From positions 26,313,244 through 26,377,243 of the forward strand of contig CM022670.1 of the NCBI GenBank assembly GCA_012295275.1: 64,000 nucleotides of DNA, read 5' to 3'. Positions 1-12,763 of this stretch are shown here, one piece after another. Every line of letters begins with the position of its first letter. Within the stretch, counting starts at the first letter, position 1. This DNA comes from Chrysomallon squamiferum (Eukaryota; Mollusca; Gastropoda; Neomphalida; Peltospiridae). The notes under the pieces were generated by a model. It was not told where the DNA came from and did not search any database. It was given only the letters and a program-made list of their open reading frames with translations. A program made the position numbers and the translations under genes.

Positions 1-39
1 GTTCACAATGTCTGACCATGCTGCTGGCTCCTGGGGATA
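1..39 (-). CDS. Gene A, second coding exon (cut by window edge)
   Basis: After a TTACAG acceptor the minus strand reads YPQEPAAWSDIVN in phase 0, matching [12 protein letters not shown] at the start of exon 2 in genes B and C. The phase agrees with the exon 1 donor at 7227. The exon runs out of the window, so only 13 codons are seen. Confidence 0.8.
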
Positions 40-179
40 CTGTAACACACATAAATCTCTTTGATAACACACAGAAATTTAGTTTACAGAATTTGATTAC
101 TGTGTGTCAGAAGATACACTGAAATCTACTTTAACCGATAACTCAGCGGTGTTTATAATGTTTTTGTAAATACGGTTAA

Positions 180-624
180 ACATAAATCTATTTTATTTGA
201 TACTCTTTTAAAAAAACTAAAACACCCAGAAGTCTTTTTATTTTGATAACAGTGAAACATAAAAATTTTATAACAGTATAACAATACAGAAGTCTATTTT
301 CTTTGATAATTCTATAAGAAACACAATGAAACATATACAAGTCTATTTTCTTTGATAATTCTATAAGAAACACAATGAAACATATACAAGTCTATTTTCT
401 TTGATAATTCTATAAGAAACACAATAAAACATACACAAGTCTATTTTCTTTGGTAATTCTATAAGAAACACGATAAAACATACACAAGTCTACTTTCTTT
501 GATAATTCTCTAAGAAATAAAATGAAACATACAAGTCTTTTTTATTTGATACTCTGAGGGAAAGACAATGAAACTTAAATATGTCTGTTTTATCTGGTAA
601 CTATAGGAAAAACGAAAATATACA
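180..624. repeat. 49-bp tandem satellite in gene A intron 1
   Basis: A unit with the core TCTATTTTCTTTGATAATTC repeats with an exact 49-base period in the central copies (core starts shift from 301 to 350, 399, 448 and 497). Degenerate copies extend on both sides to roughly 180 and 624. It lies a few hundred bases downstream of the intron 1 acceptor of gene A. Confidence 0.85.
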
Positions 625-2052
625 GAAATCATTTTTTTTATATATAATTCATTCTATGGTATCAGTAAGCATAGTTCAATAATGTATGTTGTTAACATGA
701 ATGTTTGTGTGACTGTGTATATATTTAAACGTGTGTGTCTATATATATTTTTATATGTCTGTTTACACGTGTGTTTGTCTATGTGAACCTAGGTACTTAC
801 ATATGTATGGATGGATGTATATACACATGAGCGCGTCGTAACCTATATAAAAGACAAATATAACGAGTTCCTTCTGAATTCTGAAAACATCAGAATTAAC
901 TAGTGTTTGATATAAAATCACAAAAGGTCTGAACTTAAAAGACAAACGAAAAAAAGTTAGTTACTTATTATACCTTTCAACTTGTTAACCTAATCGTAAG
1001 GGATACCAGTCTTGTTAGTCATGCTCAAAATGCAGCGTAGGGCGGCAAAGCGTCTGATTCGTGCTGGGAGGTCAACTTATTTCATACGCATCATTAAAAT
1101 AGCTGCCACAAAAATCAACTCTTTGCTCTCATCTCTGTTTCAGCGTGTACCAAGAGCTCTGCTGTGAATCCCCGCCGTGTGCGTTAGATAGCTTTGAGAA
1201 TAAAAATATCTACAGCGTATCGAGAAGGTGACTGCAGTTCAGTAGTAAGGTGAGACGTAATTGGCTGTAAGTTCAAGTCTCTACGGTTCTCCTGTCGAGC
1301 TCTTCCGTGCTGCGAGACCATCAATCATTTTACATGTTTGTTCGTTAATTCAGTAATTCGTTCTTGCCAGTAAAGTGATGTTAATAACATTTTATCACTG
1401 CAAGAAAGCCATCGTCTCAATTGCAAGTGAAATCCGACACAAATCTCTTTAATTTTCCTTCATATTTTATTTTCTGATATACTTCCCTGTAAAAAGAACC
1501 TCTGTGATGCGGTTAAAATCGCCGACTGCCTAAGTTAACCAACGGACAGAAGAAGCCTAGTGATGCGTAAATTTCATTAGATTAAAAATCAATATTTGTA
1601 TTATACAGTGTAACAAAAACTGATTGAAATGAGTAATGCGGTCCCTGTTTTTTTTTTTTTTTTTAATCAGTAATCCCAGGGAATATTTATGATGGTGTCA
1701 GGAATATTACCATGGAATCACTAAATTATAAGTAATTACAAAAAAAAAAAAAAAAAGAAGAAGAAGAAGAAGAAGAAGAAAAGTTTTACATGATAAAAGA
1801 CATTTTGGTATTGACAAAACCTCTCATTGTTTACTACTGCTTGGATATCAGCTGACAGTTTCAGACATCCTGGATAAAACCAGCAGCAGAGATCTTTAAT
1901 CAGTTAATGTAGAAAAACTGTACATGGAAAACAAATCAGTGAATTGCTGATTACTTACTGAATTATATTATTATCCTCTTGCTGGTATTAGTCTGATTGC
2001 TATCACCGTTGTTATTGTTGTTGTTGCAGTTATTATTATTATTATTATCATT

Positions 2053-2084
<32 letters not shown>

Positions 2085-2969
2085 TATTATTATTATTTTG
2101 AGATTGTTAAAACTAGTTCAAGTCCGATTGAAAATACTGTTTCGGAAAACTACACAGCAAATGTTATTATTAAAATTACTAGTTGCAGTTTCTAACCCAT
2201 TTTGAATGATGATGGTTGTTAGATGAATTACTGCATTAATGTGAAAAAAAACGTTAATTTAAATTAAAACGAGATCAAGCAGGATTCAACATAACTGGAG
2301 ATTACACGAATGTTAACAATGATATATTTATCTGTACTCGGTAGTCTAACTATACACCAATGCATTGGACTGCATTTGCTGACTGACTGAATGAAAAAAA
2401 AAATTAACGTGCTAATCAGATAAAGCTATTGCGAAGCCTGCTTCGACTTTTATTTGACATACAAAAGTTTTTACCCTGGATGCGTCAAGGAAAACCAATA
2501 AAGATAAAGTTTTAAAAAGTTACAGCGGAAGCCCAAGCGGAAACTAACAGTAACATTCTTTTCAAAACTTTGACGTCTTTACAAATGAAAACCAATAACT
2601 GCATAATTTTGATATATTTTTTATTTTTCTTCCACTGGAAGTCAATAATAATACTATTTTAAAAATGTATTCTTAAATATTTTTTGATCACTCGTTGACC
2701 CGTGTTGTAAAGACTGATGAATAGGGATGCAGCTCGAATGATGAATTGTCAGCTAGGTTTCATCTAGTGCAAGTTTAGATGTTCTGACGAGTGATTTATA
2801 GTCCCAGGCATATAAGCTGAACCTAGATCACGATGATCAATAACAGATCAATAGCAGCGAAATATATTTAATTCTTTTTCTTGTTATTGCTGTTCCTTAC
2901 TCTTTTTCAAGCTAATAAAATATGGTAGTGAGAGTCAGTTGTTGCGTTTGTCTCACGTCGCTGACTCTG

Positions 2970-3080
2970 ATCTTGAAGTAAATTGCCTTTTTCTTACTTC
3001 TTCTTTTTCTCCTTATTTTAACAGCAGAGCGTTGACTGGGAAAAAGGAAAAAAAATTCATTTTGAATGCTGGACTTAGAG
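2970..3080. repeat. Divergent direct repeat, copy 1 (copy 2 at about 4195-4300)
   Basis: Both segments start TTGAAGTAAATT, pass through a T/C-rich stretch, then a CAGAG-containing segment, an A-rich GGAAAAAGG-like run and ATTCA, in the same order. They look like two old copies of an unidentified dispersed element inside gene A intron 1. Confidence 0.45.
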
Positions 3081-4101
3081 TCGAAGTTTACCCAGAGTGT
3101 CATAATACACATGCATGATCTCACGCCAAAAACCTCACTACCACCCCACAAATACCCAGTGACACACGTTTTCAAAAGGTGTTAAACGTTTTTATATTTA
3201 TTCCGCTTTAATAAAGGTTCATACGTAACATTTTTGTTGTTGGTGGTGGTGTTGTTATTATTATTATTATTTTTTTTTTTTTTTTTTTTTTTTTATATTA
3301 AAGAAATTAATATTAACATTATAATTGTTTCTGACAGCCTAGCCTGCTCTTGTTCCATTTTGTATTTTTATTTCTCCTCAACATCCAGAAAATACAGTTT
3401 CAGGAGATAAGACAGTTAATTTGTTTAGTGTTAAACATGATACCTTATCCATTATTAAAAACCCCACAGAAACGTAATGTCAAACTGAAATCGTTGAAGT
3501 TGTCTGTTTAAATCAGATACTTGCGTTATCGATACTAATGAGCTTAGTAACTAAATATACAATTTGTCAATAGTCTATCATATCAATTCCTTTTTTTTTT
3601 AAAGAACGTTATAAATAAATAATAAAATAAAATAAAATAAAATAAAGCTACTAATATTTCATTCGCCTTCTACCAGATATTCATAAAATGTATTTTTATA
3701 ATAGATAAATAAATAATATTTTATATAAAAAATTCTTTGTTTCTGTTGGTGAAATATCTAATTATATTTGATAGTAATTTTGGAGTAAGGTCATAACGAA
3801 ATGAAATACTAAAATCACAACTTCTTTGTGATTATATTTTAATATTGTTTTAATTTCAAATACATTTGGATATGATAATATGGTATATTCGTTTCTTTCT
3901 ATGATGAAAAGGCATATTATCTGACCCGCAGATTAATAAGTTTAGATTATAGTGTATGGTTCTCCCATCTGATGTCATTTTTCAAAATTCCAAGTAATTA
4001 TCTGATAACCACTCACACAAAACATTATTTTATTCAAGTCAGTCACAGTGAATCATTCACCTCCACAGAAAAACAACAACAACAACAACAATAACAATAA
4101 C

Positions 4102-4196
<95 letters not shown>

Positions 4197-4629
4197 ATTG
4201 AAGTAAATTACATTTATTTCTTCTCCTCTTTATTTAAATAACAGAGGACTAATGGAAAAAAGGCAGAACAAAATTCACCTTGAAGACTATACTTAAGATA
4301 TGGGTTTAGATCATTGAAAAAAATCAAAACAACAACAACAATTTTATTTTCATTTGGCTAACAGTAGCTTTCAGACAGACTTTGTGGTACACTTAAGAAA
4401 ATGTGACATCATAAATAAATAAATAAAATATTGTTCTTAATAAAGTGGTATTTCCAATAAATTACTGATAGAATCATGATAGGTACAGAATAAAAAGAAC
4501 TAAATACACTTATTATCGAGTCTATTTCATACAGTCCTGGCTTTTAGCTAAATAGTATCTCTTTAAAAAACAAACATTATTGAACGAGAAAACAATTTAC
4601 TTTTCGTTTTATTATAATAAATAAATGTA

Positions 4630-4681
<52 letters not shown>

Positions 4682-5558
4682 AAATGCATAAATAAAAAAA
4701 ATATAAAAAATATAATAAATAAGTAAATAAACGAAAAGAAAAAAAAAAAAAAAGAAAATAGTGTTCGCACGTATTTTCAAAAGTAGCAATCTAAATCAAC
4801 TGCTCTGAAAAAGATGCAATTTCCTGCAAGCGACACATGAAATTTTCTCTTGTGTTTTTAAAAATTCTCATTTTATAGAACATGATGTTTCACTCTGCAT
4901 CGTGCTACAGTTATTTTTACATGCTTTTTATGCATAGCCTGGTCGATTCGTAAAACAGCAATTATATTTTATTTTCCGCTTGTAGGAAGAATTTCCTGTC
5001 ACAAGGAATTTGTTTCAGGATAAAGGAAGGAAGAAGAAGAGTTTTATTTAGCACCGCACTGAACACAATTTTAATCTGCGTTACAAAACGTCTAACGTAA
5101 TTACGTCTGACAACACAAAATGGTGATGAAAAGAGACACTTGCTGCTACCTCGCTGTGAGCAATATTTTTTCTCTTAGCAGCAAATAATCTTTTTCTGTG
5201 CAGTCTAACATGCAAAATAATTCACATTGTGACTTTTGTTAATCAGTGGAATGAAAAATAGAATAATGGATTGCCCGACAGAAAATGTTCCTAATTATTC
5301 AGGCTTAAAGTTTTGTATATTGCTTTTGGTATATAATATCTACTTTCTGAAACTTTACGTCCATTTCTTACTCTACATTAAACATACTGATATGAAACCG
5401 ACTTTCTAGCATATCATAATACAGTTTACTAAATTGATGTAATGTATTAAAGATGCTTTTAATACGACTCCCCAAGACCAGTTATTTACAGTCAAAAGCA
5501 GTTTTTTCTTTCAGTACATACATACACAGATACTCATTTAAACGCACACATACATATA

Positions 5559-5592
<34 letters not shown>

Positions 5593-6119
5593 AATACATA
5601 CATATACTGATATCCACACATACACACACACATATAATATATACTAATGCTTGTATACATGATATATACATACATGCATACACATATACATACATACAAA
5701 CATTCATAAAGTCATACATACAAATATATAGGCCTACATACACATGTACGTTCAACATATACGTTCAACATATACACACCTAAATGTATATACATGCACA
5801 CACGCACAAACGCGCGCATACACAAACACACACGCACATATGCCGACATATATATGTATGTATGTGAGAAAAACGCAGTTATTGGTCTACATGTGAGACA
5901 TAAATACATACATACACATACACACAACACACGCATGCCATTACAGAATATTTATTTCTCTCACAACGGTTACGAGAATGAACTAATCAAAATCAGGGTT
6001 ATCAAATCTCTTTGGTATTATTCCTTTCAATACAGAGCATTAGGAATGACATGATTCTAGAATTAATTTCCCTGACGATCCTTCAATTTAGATGTCAGAT
6101 AGTGAGTTTTATATTATAT

Positions 6120-6159
<40 letters not shown>

Positions 6160-7226
6160 TGTTTGTGTATATATATATAAAGAGAATCCATTTGCAGCAG
6201 TTCCGTTGGCTTATCTTATCGATTGGTAGCAAATAATTATTTGTTGTATCTTCCCATGGAATGGAAATTATATACCATAGTGTTTAAAAGTCAGTCCTTG
6301 AGTATTCTTCGAAATGGAAAAATAGGCCACTGGGGGTCACGGAGAAGAGAGATCACGAAAACATTCACACCTCAGTTCAACCGTCTGATCATGAACTACA
6401 GTCCACTCGTATTATACTATACAAAGACGTTTTTAATATAAATCAGTGTATTGTGAAACTTATTTTCTTTTTCTACATTTAAATAATAATATAAATTACT
6501 TTTACCGTATATCTTTTTATTAACTTGCATAAAATTTAAATTCAACTTGATTTTTTATTATTATCCTTATCATGTAGAATATTTAAACAATATCCTACAT
6601 ACATTATCCATTATCATAAAGCCTTGTCAAATAATGTTTGATGTATTAAGAATTATTTTTTTATTTGTTTTGTTAACAGGTCAAACACGATACGTAATTT
6701 GTGTATATTGATGTACTAGTATAATTATAGGTTTTGCGAATCTTGTTAGAAATAACAAACACGAATACATTTTTTAATAAGCATAATTATCACTTCAGAC
6801 TGCAATATAACATATATAATTAAATATAATACGTATCAGAGAGGTATGGTTCTATTGTTGCGTCAAAGAACCAGAATTAATATAAAAGCATCGATTTTTC
6901 TCACTCTGTAATTTTATCCCGGATTTGTTAATTTAGTAAATAAATGACATGGCTGACTTAAGAACTTGTTATGTTATAGTGATAAATATTTTGTCAGTCT
7001 TTCTAATATAAAACTTAGATTAAACTGGGACAAACAGGGGTTTTTTTTTTTTTGGAAAAAGTGGTCAATTTGAATGGAACTGTAAATTACTATTATTCTT
7101 TTTTTATATAGCAAATTAATTGGATATACTCATAAACTGAAGACTAATATTATTAAAAAATGACACAAACGACAGACTGAAACTTACTCCGTGGTATGAA
7201 CGAACACACAAAACAAAACGTCTTAC

Positions 7227-7430
7227 CTCGAATCTGAGTTCTCCAGTCGGCGGTGCTGCAAACGGTATTCCCAAGAAGCGCTCTACTCGCGTGTTTTCTA
7301 AGACCGTGTTAACGTATCCCCGAATCTTTCCATAGATCGTCTGCCGAACGACGAATTCCCGAGAATCAGCGGATCCCGTTAGCGCGACGCAAGTCACAAA
7401 GCTCACAAATGGACGTAAATTGAATTCCAT
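7227..7430 (-). CDS. Gene A, first coding exon: signal peptide and N-terminus of a cholinesterase-like esterase
   Basis: This 68-codon exon starts at an ATG (7428-7430) and ends in phase 0 at GAG followed by a GTAAGA donor. The first ~21 residues are hydrophobic and look like a secretion signal. The rest is the conserved esterase N-terminal strand region (REFVVRQTIYGKIRGY, then [19 protein letters not shown]), which opens the fold in cholinesterases and carboxylesterases. It is clearly paralogous to exon 1 of genes B and C but more divergent. The next exon starts at base 39, so intron 1 is about 7.2 kb and the rest of the gene lies to the left of the window. Gene family is well supported; substrate cannot be told from this exon. 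Confidence 0.85.
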
Positions 7431-8329
7431 GCTGGAAGTGGCATCGTCTGCCAGTTTTTAGAATGCGACCTGTTTTGCCTGACGCAGACTTCTGATCGCT
7501 TCGGCGGTTATCATGTACCACGTGTTTCCCTCACAGAATGGTCAAACGTCTATTTTAAGCGGTAGCGAGCTGATTCGATGATTATATTGAATACACTTAT
7601 TTTACATTATTTTGTTACCGCTCTCGTTCTATCGATACGCGGATAAAGAAAAAGGAGATGCTCTCTTTGATTTTGAAAACACAACCTTATCTCGGTAAAC
7701 GACCAGCAGTGATTACGCTGTGTTAATAAATTAGCAGGTGTAATGGTGCTTTGTAAACATGTTTACTTAACTGTAGAATAATAAACTATTAGACAGAAGC
7801 TCACTCAAATACACGGGTCTGAAGCTAATGGATCAGTGCTCCGTGAAGTGCTCATTGAGATATTTCCATTTCAGTCCATTAGCGGACTTATATTTGTGGT
7901 CCACTGAAAGCTTAATATGTTGTGTGGTTGGAGTCTTCACTATGGATAATCACCATTATTTTCTTCAGAGTTGAACTAAATATGACAGGACACCCTGATA
8001 GAGGACTATAGATATTCATCCCTTGACTTCCCTGTTCTTTGCAGTAATTGTGTGATCCCTACTGTAGACTTGGTTTTTATATATTCTTTTTTGTAAAAAA
8101 AAAAAAAAAAAATATTAATAATAATAAAAAGAATTTATTCCCAAAATCTTGCTTTCAAAATAAGCACTTACATTTCAAAACACGTTGCTGTTGAAATTCG
8201 CCAAAATCACAAAATAAAATAAACACTGACACACACACCACACCATACATACACGTGCAGACGTAAAATTAATAAGTATTAAATTAGTCCACACTCATCA
8301 ATTTTTCATATCAAAAGAATGATAAACAA

Positions 8330-8384
<55 letters not shown>

Positions 8385-9067
8385 TTTTTTTTATTGAGGC
8401 TCCTAATCAATAGACACTAACATATCAAAATATTCTTTTAAAATAAAACTGCCAGAACAACCCAATGCAAGAAACGTTCCCTGTGATACACTGATTTAAA
8501 ATAACTGGACTGGTGGCTCTGTTCAGTTGTAAATTGTGTGTGCTCTGGCTCTCCCAAAAGTGTATAACCATTATCAATATTCAGTGGCGTGTACGCCATC
8601 GGTTAGAGTACTTCCTTGAGTACGCGGTTAGAGTACACGGATGGTCGTAGGATCAGTTCTTGGTAATTACTTTAGTTTTTGTTTTCTTTTTTCCCTATTT
8701 TATCCAAGTTTTATAAAAAAAAAACATGGAGTACGCTTTCCTGTCTATGGGAAGGCATATCTCTTGCTGCTCATTGACTAGAGCCAGTAAATGATAGCAG
8801 TTAATTATTATAAAAGTATATATATATATATATATATACACGTGAACTGTAGTACAAGGACAATAACGAAGATGATGATGATGTTGATGTCAACTGTAGG
8901 TTATAATCTTTTCTTCTAAATATTACAAATGATAACCGAACACTCTGTTATTAATAATATTAAAAATCATCAGCTGTAAAGATAATAATTCCACATATTT
9001 GAATACTGTCTGCAGTGCTGGATATAGCAGCCTCTATTGAATTAACAAGTCGAATTGTAACTAGGTA
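7431..9067. other. Intergenic region 5' of gene A, 3' of pseudogene P
   Basis: No supported exon. It should hold the gene A promoter, but no specific core element can be called. Contains an ATT microsatellite (8331-8385), an AT run (8817-8838) and a tRNA-like SINE segment (8583-8665). Confidence 0.5.
8583..8665 (+). mobile_element. Degenerate tRNA-derived SINE head
   Basis: The plus strand has an A-box-like GGTTAGAGTAC (occurring twice, apparently by a small internal duplication) followed by GTCGTAGGATCAGTTCTTGG, which resembles a decayed B box. This arrangement is typical of tRNA-derived SINEs. No poly-A tail or target duplication was resolved. Confidence 0.4.
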
Positions 9068-9212
9068 TCAAGTCGTTCCAAAAATGTACTGCTTGTCTTT
9101 TAGTCTGGAACCTACAACGACGGTTCCTTTGTACCCAGAACATTTCACGTAGTGCTATTCAGTACCTGAGAATCGTGGAAATTCGCTGGCTAAAGATGAT
9201 GTCGACGGCTTG
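9068..9212 (-). pseudogene. P exon 11 remnant with in-frame stop
   Basis: After TTGCAG the frame reads KPSTSSLASEFPRFSGTE and then TAG at 9157-9155 where gene B has a glutamine codon. Homology resumes as HYVKCSGYKGTVVVGSRLKD and ends FGTT-stop; a one-base slip in a T run separates this from the WNDLIPSY frame. The transmembrane segment is not preserved. Confidence 0.75.
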
Positions 9213-9426
9213 CTGCAATGGACAGAATGAAATTGAAACGAAGGAAAGAAAAGCCATTTAATTCTGCACTTGGCATATTTTATTTACTGTTAAAGCAGCA
9301 AATATTCTTTTAAATGCACAAACATTTTGAGACAAACACCTATAGCCCAATAATGACATGTTTACAACTACTGTTGCTGTTGCTGCTACTTCTACTACTA
9401 CTACAGCTACTACTACTACTACTTCT

Positions 9427-9458
<32 letters not shown>

Positions 9459-9629
9459 AATAATAATAATAATAGTAATGATAATGATAATAACGATGAT
9501 GATGAGTATGATTATGATATTGCTAGTGGTGGTGATGATTAATATCCAAATACTGACTACGATAATGATGATGATGATGATACACTGTAGTCATGTGGTG
9601 TTAATCTGGTAAAATAACATAATACATAC

Positions 9630-9765
9630 CCATGTTTAATTACGTTTCCCCTGATCTGAATTAACATCTTGCTCACTTGGCGATCTTCGTCAGAATAGTT
9701 GTACAAAGGATGCCCGGTGAAAGGACACCCAAACAGATAGAACAGATCTCGACCATGTGGCACAC
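9630..9765 (-). pseudogene. P exon 10, intact histidine-loop exon
   Basis: 136 bases, same length and phases as exon 10 of B and C, with CAG acceptor and GTATGT donor. Reads [18 protein letters not shown] and continues open, with only a few substitutions (for example SKMLIQIR for SNMLIEIW). It carries the catalytic histidine. Its near identity contrasts with the other decayed P exons and suggests gene conversion with the B/C lineage. Confidence 0.85.
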
Positions 9766-10179
9766 CTGACATTGAAACGCAAAGTTAGTCAGTTTGTACT
9801 GGGAATATTAGCAAGGATTTGGTATTTCATTTCCGTAGATTTAAACAGAACTCATTAAATAAACCTTTTTATTCTTTCCTTTACACGGTTTTTATTAGCA
9901 AGTACCTCAGTTAAATTAGATTGTTAAGGCAACAGTTTTACATGTCAAACAGAAATCTATCATAACATACAAAGACAAAACATTTTGAGTTTTCAACACA
10001 ATCATGAATACACCGTCTGCAAAGCACTTCAGATTTCAGTTTTCATATTTAATCTTTCATTTCTTTTATCTCGGTAATAAATGTCTGAAAATCTAAGCTA
10101 GCTGAAGAAACGAGAGTTTTTAAGATATATTTTTGTACATGAATCTGATTTATGATGTAAAGTTAATTTTATTTTTCAC

Positions 10180-10294
10180 CTAACGAAAATGATCGCGGGA
10201 CAAATGTGAGTGGTATTCAAAACTGTAGATGTAACGTTTTTTGTTCTTTGCTGTATAGTAACAAAGACTACAGTCGGTTTAATGATTACCGAAT
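10180..10294 (-). pseudogene. P exon 9 remnant, frameshifted
   Basis: The start (VIIKPTVVFVT) and the end ([15 protein letters not shown] then a stop at the donor) are in different frames relative to gene B exon 9 ([12 protein letters not shown] to [16 protein letters not shown]). The first codons after the acceptor are also deleted. Confidence 0.75.
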
Positions 10295-10508
10295 CTGATA
10301 TAATTTGTATTATAAGAAAATAGTCAAATATATTCACTGATAATTGTTTTGTATCTTTCTTCTTCTTTTTCTTTTTTCTTTTCTTTTTTTCTTAATGCAG
10401 ATAATCATCTTCATTGTCACTTTCCAATTCTAACAACTGACTTAATACACGTAAAACATCGATAACAACACCAATAACAGCTGTAATAATCATAATAATA
10501 ATAGAGTA

Positions 10509-10563
<55 letters not shown>

Positions 10564-10789
10564 GTTATACTATAAACAAGATTTATTGATTATGAAATAA
10601 GACAGAAAGACGAAGATTATATTTTTTTATGTCAGTATTTGTTGTTCAGCCACAAGATTCTCACATATTTCTAAACTTAAAACTCGTAAAGCTCACATGT
10701 GCAGATATAAAACAAACTGTAATATATGCTATGCCCAGTTTGGCCTAAACATTCATCAGTTTGCCCTGTATATTAAATAAATCACTTAC

Positions 10790-10864
10790 TATCTACAAAC
10801 CAGTGATTTTTGACTGTTATATCTTTAGGATTTGACCAAGGAAAGTATTCGTGATGAATGATAT
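10790..10864 (-). pseudogene. P exon 8 remnant
   Basis: After a TTTCAG acceptor the frame reads IIHHEYFPWSNPKDITVK, homologous to [18 protein letters not shown] in gene B exon 8. The donor GTAAGT falls one base later than in B and C, so the phase no longer fits exon 9. Confidence 0.75.
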
Positions 10865-11624
10865 CTGAAATTAAAAGAAACAAATCTTTAACGTTCATTA
10901 TCTTTCTCACGAACGCTGACAGATAAGTACCTTCAAAATTTATTTCTGTAATTTTGTTACATTTTATTGGTGTTGACAGTGAATCAGATAACTTTTGATA
11001 AATCTAAACCGTTTAATCGAGTAACTTACATATCGGAAAGAATAAAATAAAAAAATTAAATTAAATTAAATTAAATTAATGTAAAAAGAAATGAAAGAAG
11101 TAACATTAATAATGATAACAACCAAATAAAACCCCAAAACTGTAACGACTACAACAGCAGCAACAGCAGCAGTAACAAAACAAAAAACAATAACGGTATA
11201 TTTTACAACCAGCACACAAAGGAAAACTATGTGCACATTAAAACAAAATTAGATATATATAATAATAGAGTAACTAATATCATATATGAAGAGTTTATCA
11301 CTTTTACAGAATACTATAAAGAAAAAATAGTAAAGAAAATAGAAAACAACCTGTCGGTACAACAATCCAGGTGACCTCTATACTGGATGTTCAAGACAGG
11401 AGAGATAAAAAGATAAATTAATAACGAATAATATGTGTGTTAATCTCTTGTCATTCTATTCAGTTTTATGTTAAGCAGTAGTAGCAGTAGTAGAAGCAAT
11501 CATAGTAGTAGCAACAGTAGTAGTAGTAGAAACAGCACCTATATTTGAATTTTATTCATTTTTATTTTAAATTAATTTAATAATAATAATAATAATGATG
11601 ATGTTAATAATAACAACAACAATA

Positions 11625-11656
<32 letters not shown>

Positions 11657-11739
11657 AATGCGATATTATTAAAATGAGAATGACTGCAAGTGTAGTTTTA
11701 TTAATGGAATTTAAATAGAGTTATAAACTTAACAATCGA

Positions 11740-12124
11740 TATGTAAGTTACTGGACTGTTACCTGGAGTACATATATATTCATGTAGAGAAAATTTTCTT
11801 TACAGCAGTAATATTCGATATGTAAATTACTGGTCTGTTACCTGGAGTACATATATATTCATGTACAGAAAATCTTCTTTACAGCAGTAATATTCGATAT
11901 GTAAGTTACTGGTCTGTTACCTGGAGTACATATATATTCATGTAGAGAAAATCTTCTTTACAGCAGTAACATTCGATATGTAAGTTACTGGTCTGTTACC
12001 TGGAGTACATATATATTCATGTACAGAAAATCTTCTTTACAGCAGTAACATTCGATATGTAAGTTACTGGTCTGTTACCTGGAGTACATATATATTCATG
12101 TACAGAAAATCTTCTTTACAGCAG
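11740..12124 (-). repeat. 79-bp tandem array carrying an exon 2 3' end and splice donor
   Basis: Five copies with an exact 79-base spacing (the ACCTGGAG core starts at 11761, 11840, 11919, 11998 and 12077). On the minus strand each copy spells EDFLYMNIYVLQ or a close variant, followed by a GTAACA donor and about 40 bases of intron. The rightmost copy (highest coordinates) is the end of P exon 2; the other four lie in what would be intron 2. Confidence 0.9.
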
Positions 12125-12223
12125 TTTAAAACTGGGCCCTGGCACGAACGTGAGCCCGACTCCCTTGTTCGCGTGCAGGTGGAGTCTCCGTCGTACTGAG
12201 TCTGCCACGCCTCTCTGGGGGTT
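12079..12223 (-). pseudogene. P exon 2 remnant
   Basis: Starts NPQ after a TTGAG acceptor and ends EDFLYMNIYVLQ before a GTAACA donor, matching the [11 protein letters not shown] signature end of exon 2 in B and C. The middle is unusually GC-rich and needs a frame change to align. The 3' end of this exon is the founder of the 79-bp tandem array at 11740-12124. Confidence 0.7.
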
Positions 12224-12763
12224 CTCAAGGAATCTGGGAGAAAAATAAATTATACTGACCACAAAGGGCGTTAAAAATAGTTAATATAATGTCATAGTGT
12301 AATCATATAAATATTCATTAGTTACCTATCTCTAAACACGCAAGCAGGGATATATATACGAGCCTATATATAATACGTGTATTGGATGTGTGTGTGTGCG
12401 AGTGTGCGTCTGTGTGTTTGTGTGTGTGTCTGTGTGTGTGTAACTACAAATGATTGTTTTTAAAAGAAATGAAACTGATATTACTTTATACAGGCCAGGA
12501 CTAAACGTAATTAACAGATACGTAACTGATTTACAAGTGAAAAGAAGTTTACAAAACATCGTAGGCCTGCGTTACCTTTTCATTATAGCAGTAGAAATTA
12601 TTATTTTATTATCCTGATAATTCTAGTAGATAACAGGAGTTAATTGTTCAAAACTGTCCATATTTTTAGCTTTGGCTTTATTTTCCAAAATTTGGTTTAA
12701 AACATCGGGTATCAAACAAAAACAAGATTATAGAAAAATAAAGTAATTATCAACATTTTTTAC

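Larger units (their letters stand above)
40..7226 (-). other. Gene A intron 1: AT-rich, no exons seen
   Basis: Besides the 49-bp satellite this intron holds simple repeats: A/AAG run 1740-1782, ATT/ATC 2028-2096, AAT then AAAT 4078-4198, AAAT 4615-4682, TACA/CACA-rich 5500-5940, GT 6124-6158. A divergent direct repeat pair is visible at about 2970-3080 and 4195-4300. A weak tRNA-like segment with a GTTCAAGTCT B box lies near 1228-1290. The largest open frames here (for example 2912-3175 minus) have no family features and look like chance. Confidence 0.6.

Noticed and set aside
1228-1290. tRNA gene candidate with a GTTCAAGTCT B box
   Set aside because: No acceptor stem pairing or full cloverleaf could be drawn; at best a decayed SINE head.
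2912-3175. 87-codon minus-strand frame with a basic segment
   Set aside because: No family resemblance, lies in gene A intron 1, and part of it is a dispersed repeat also seen at 4195-4300.
11349-11384. Possible short exon in pseudogene P (a CCAG acceptor, TATAGAGGTCACCTGG and a GTTGTT donor on the minus strand)
   Set aside because: Faint resemblance to the start of exon 7 only; too short and too divergent to support.
12340-12445. Possible CRISPR-like or regular spaced repeat in GTGT-rich stretches
   Set aside because: Simple dinucleotide repeats without conserved repeat-spacer structure in a eukaryotic context.
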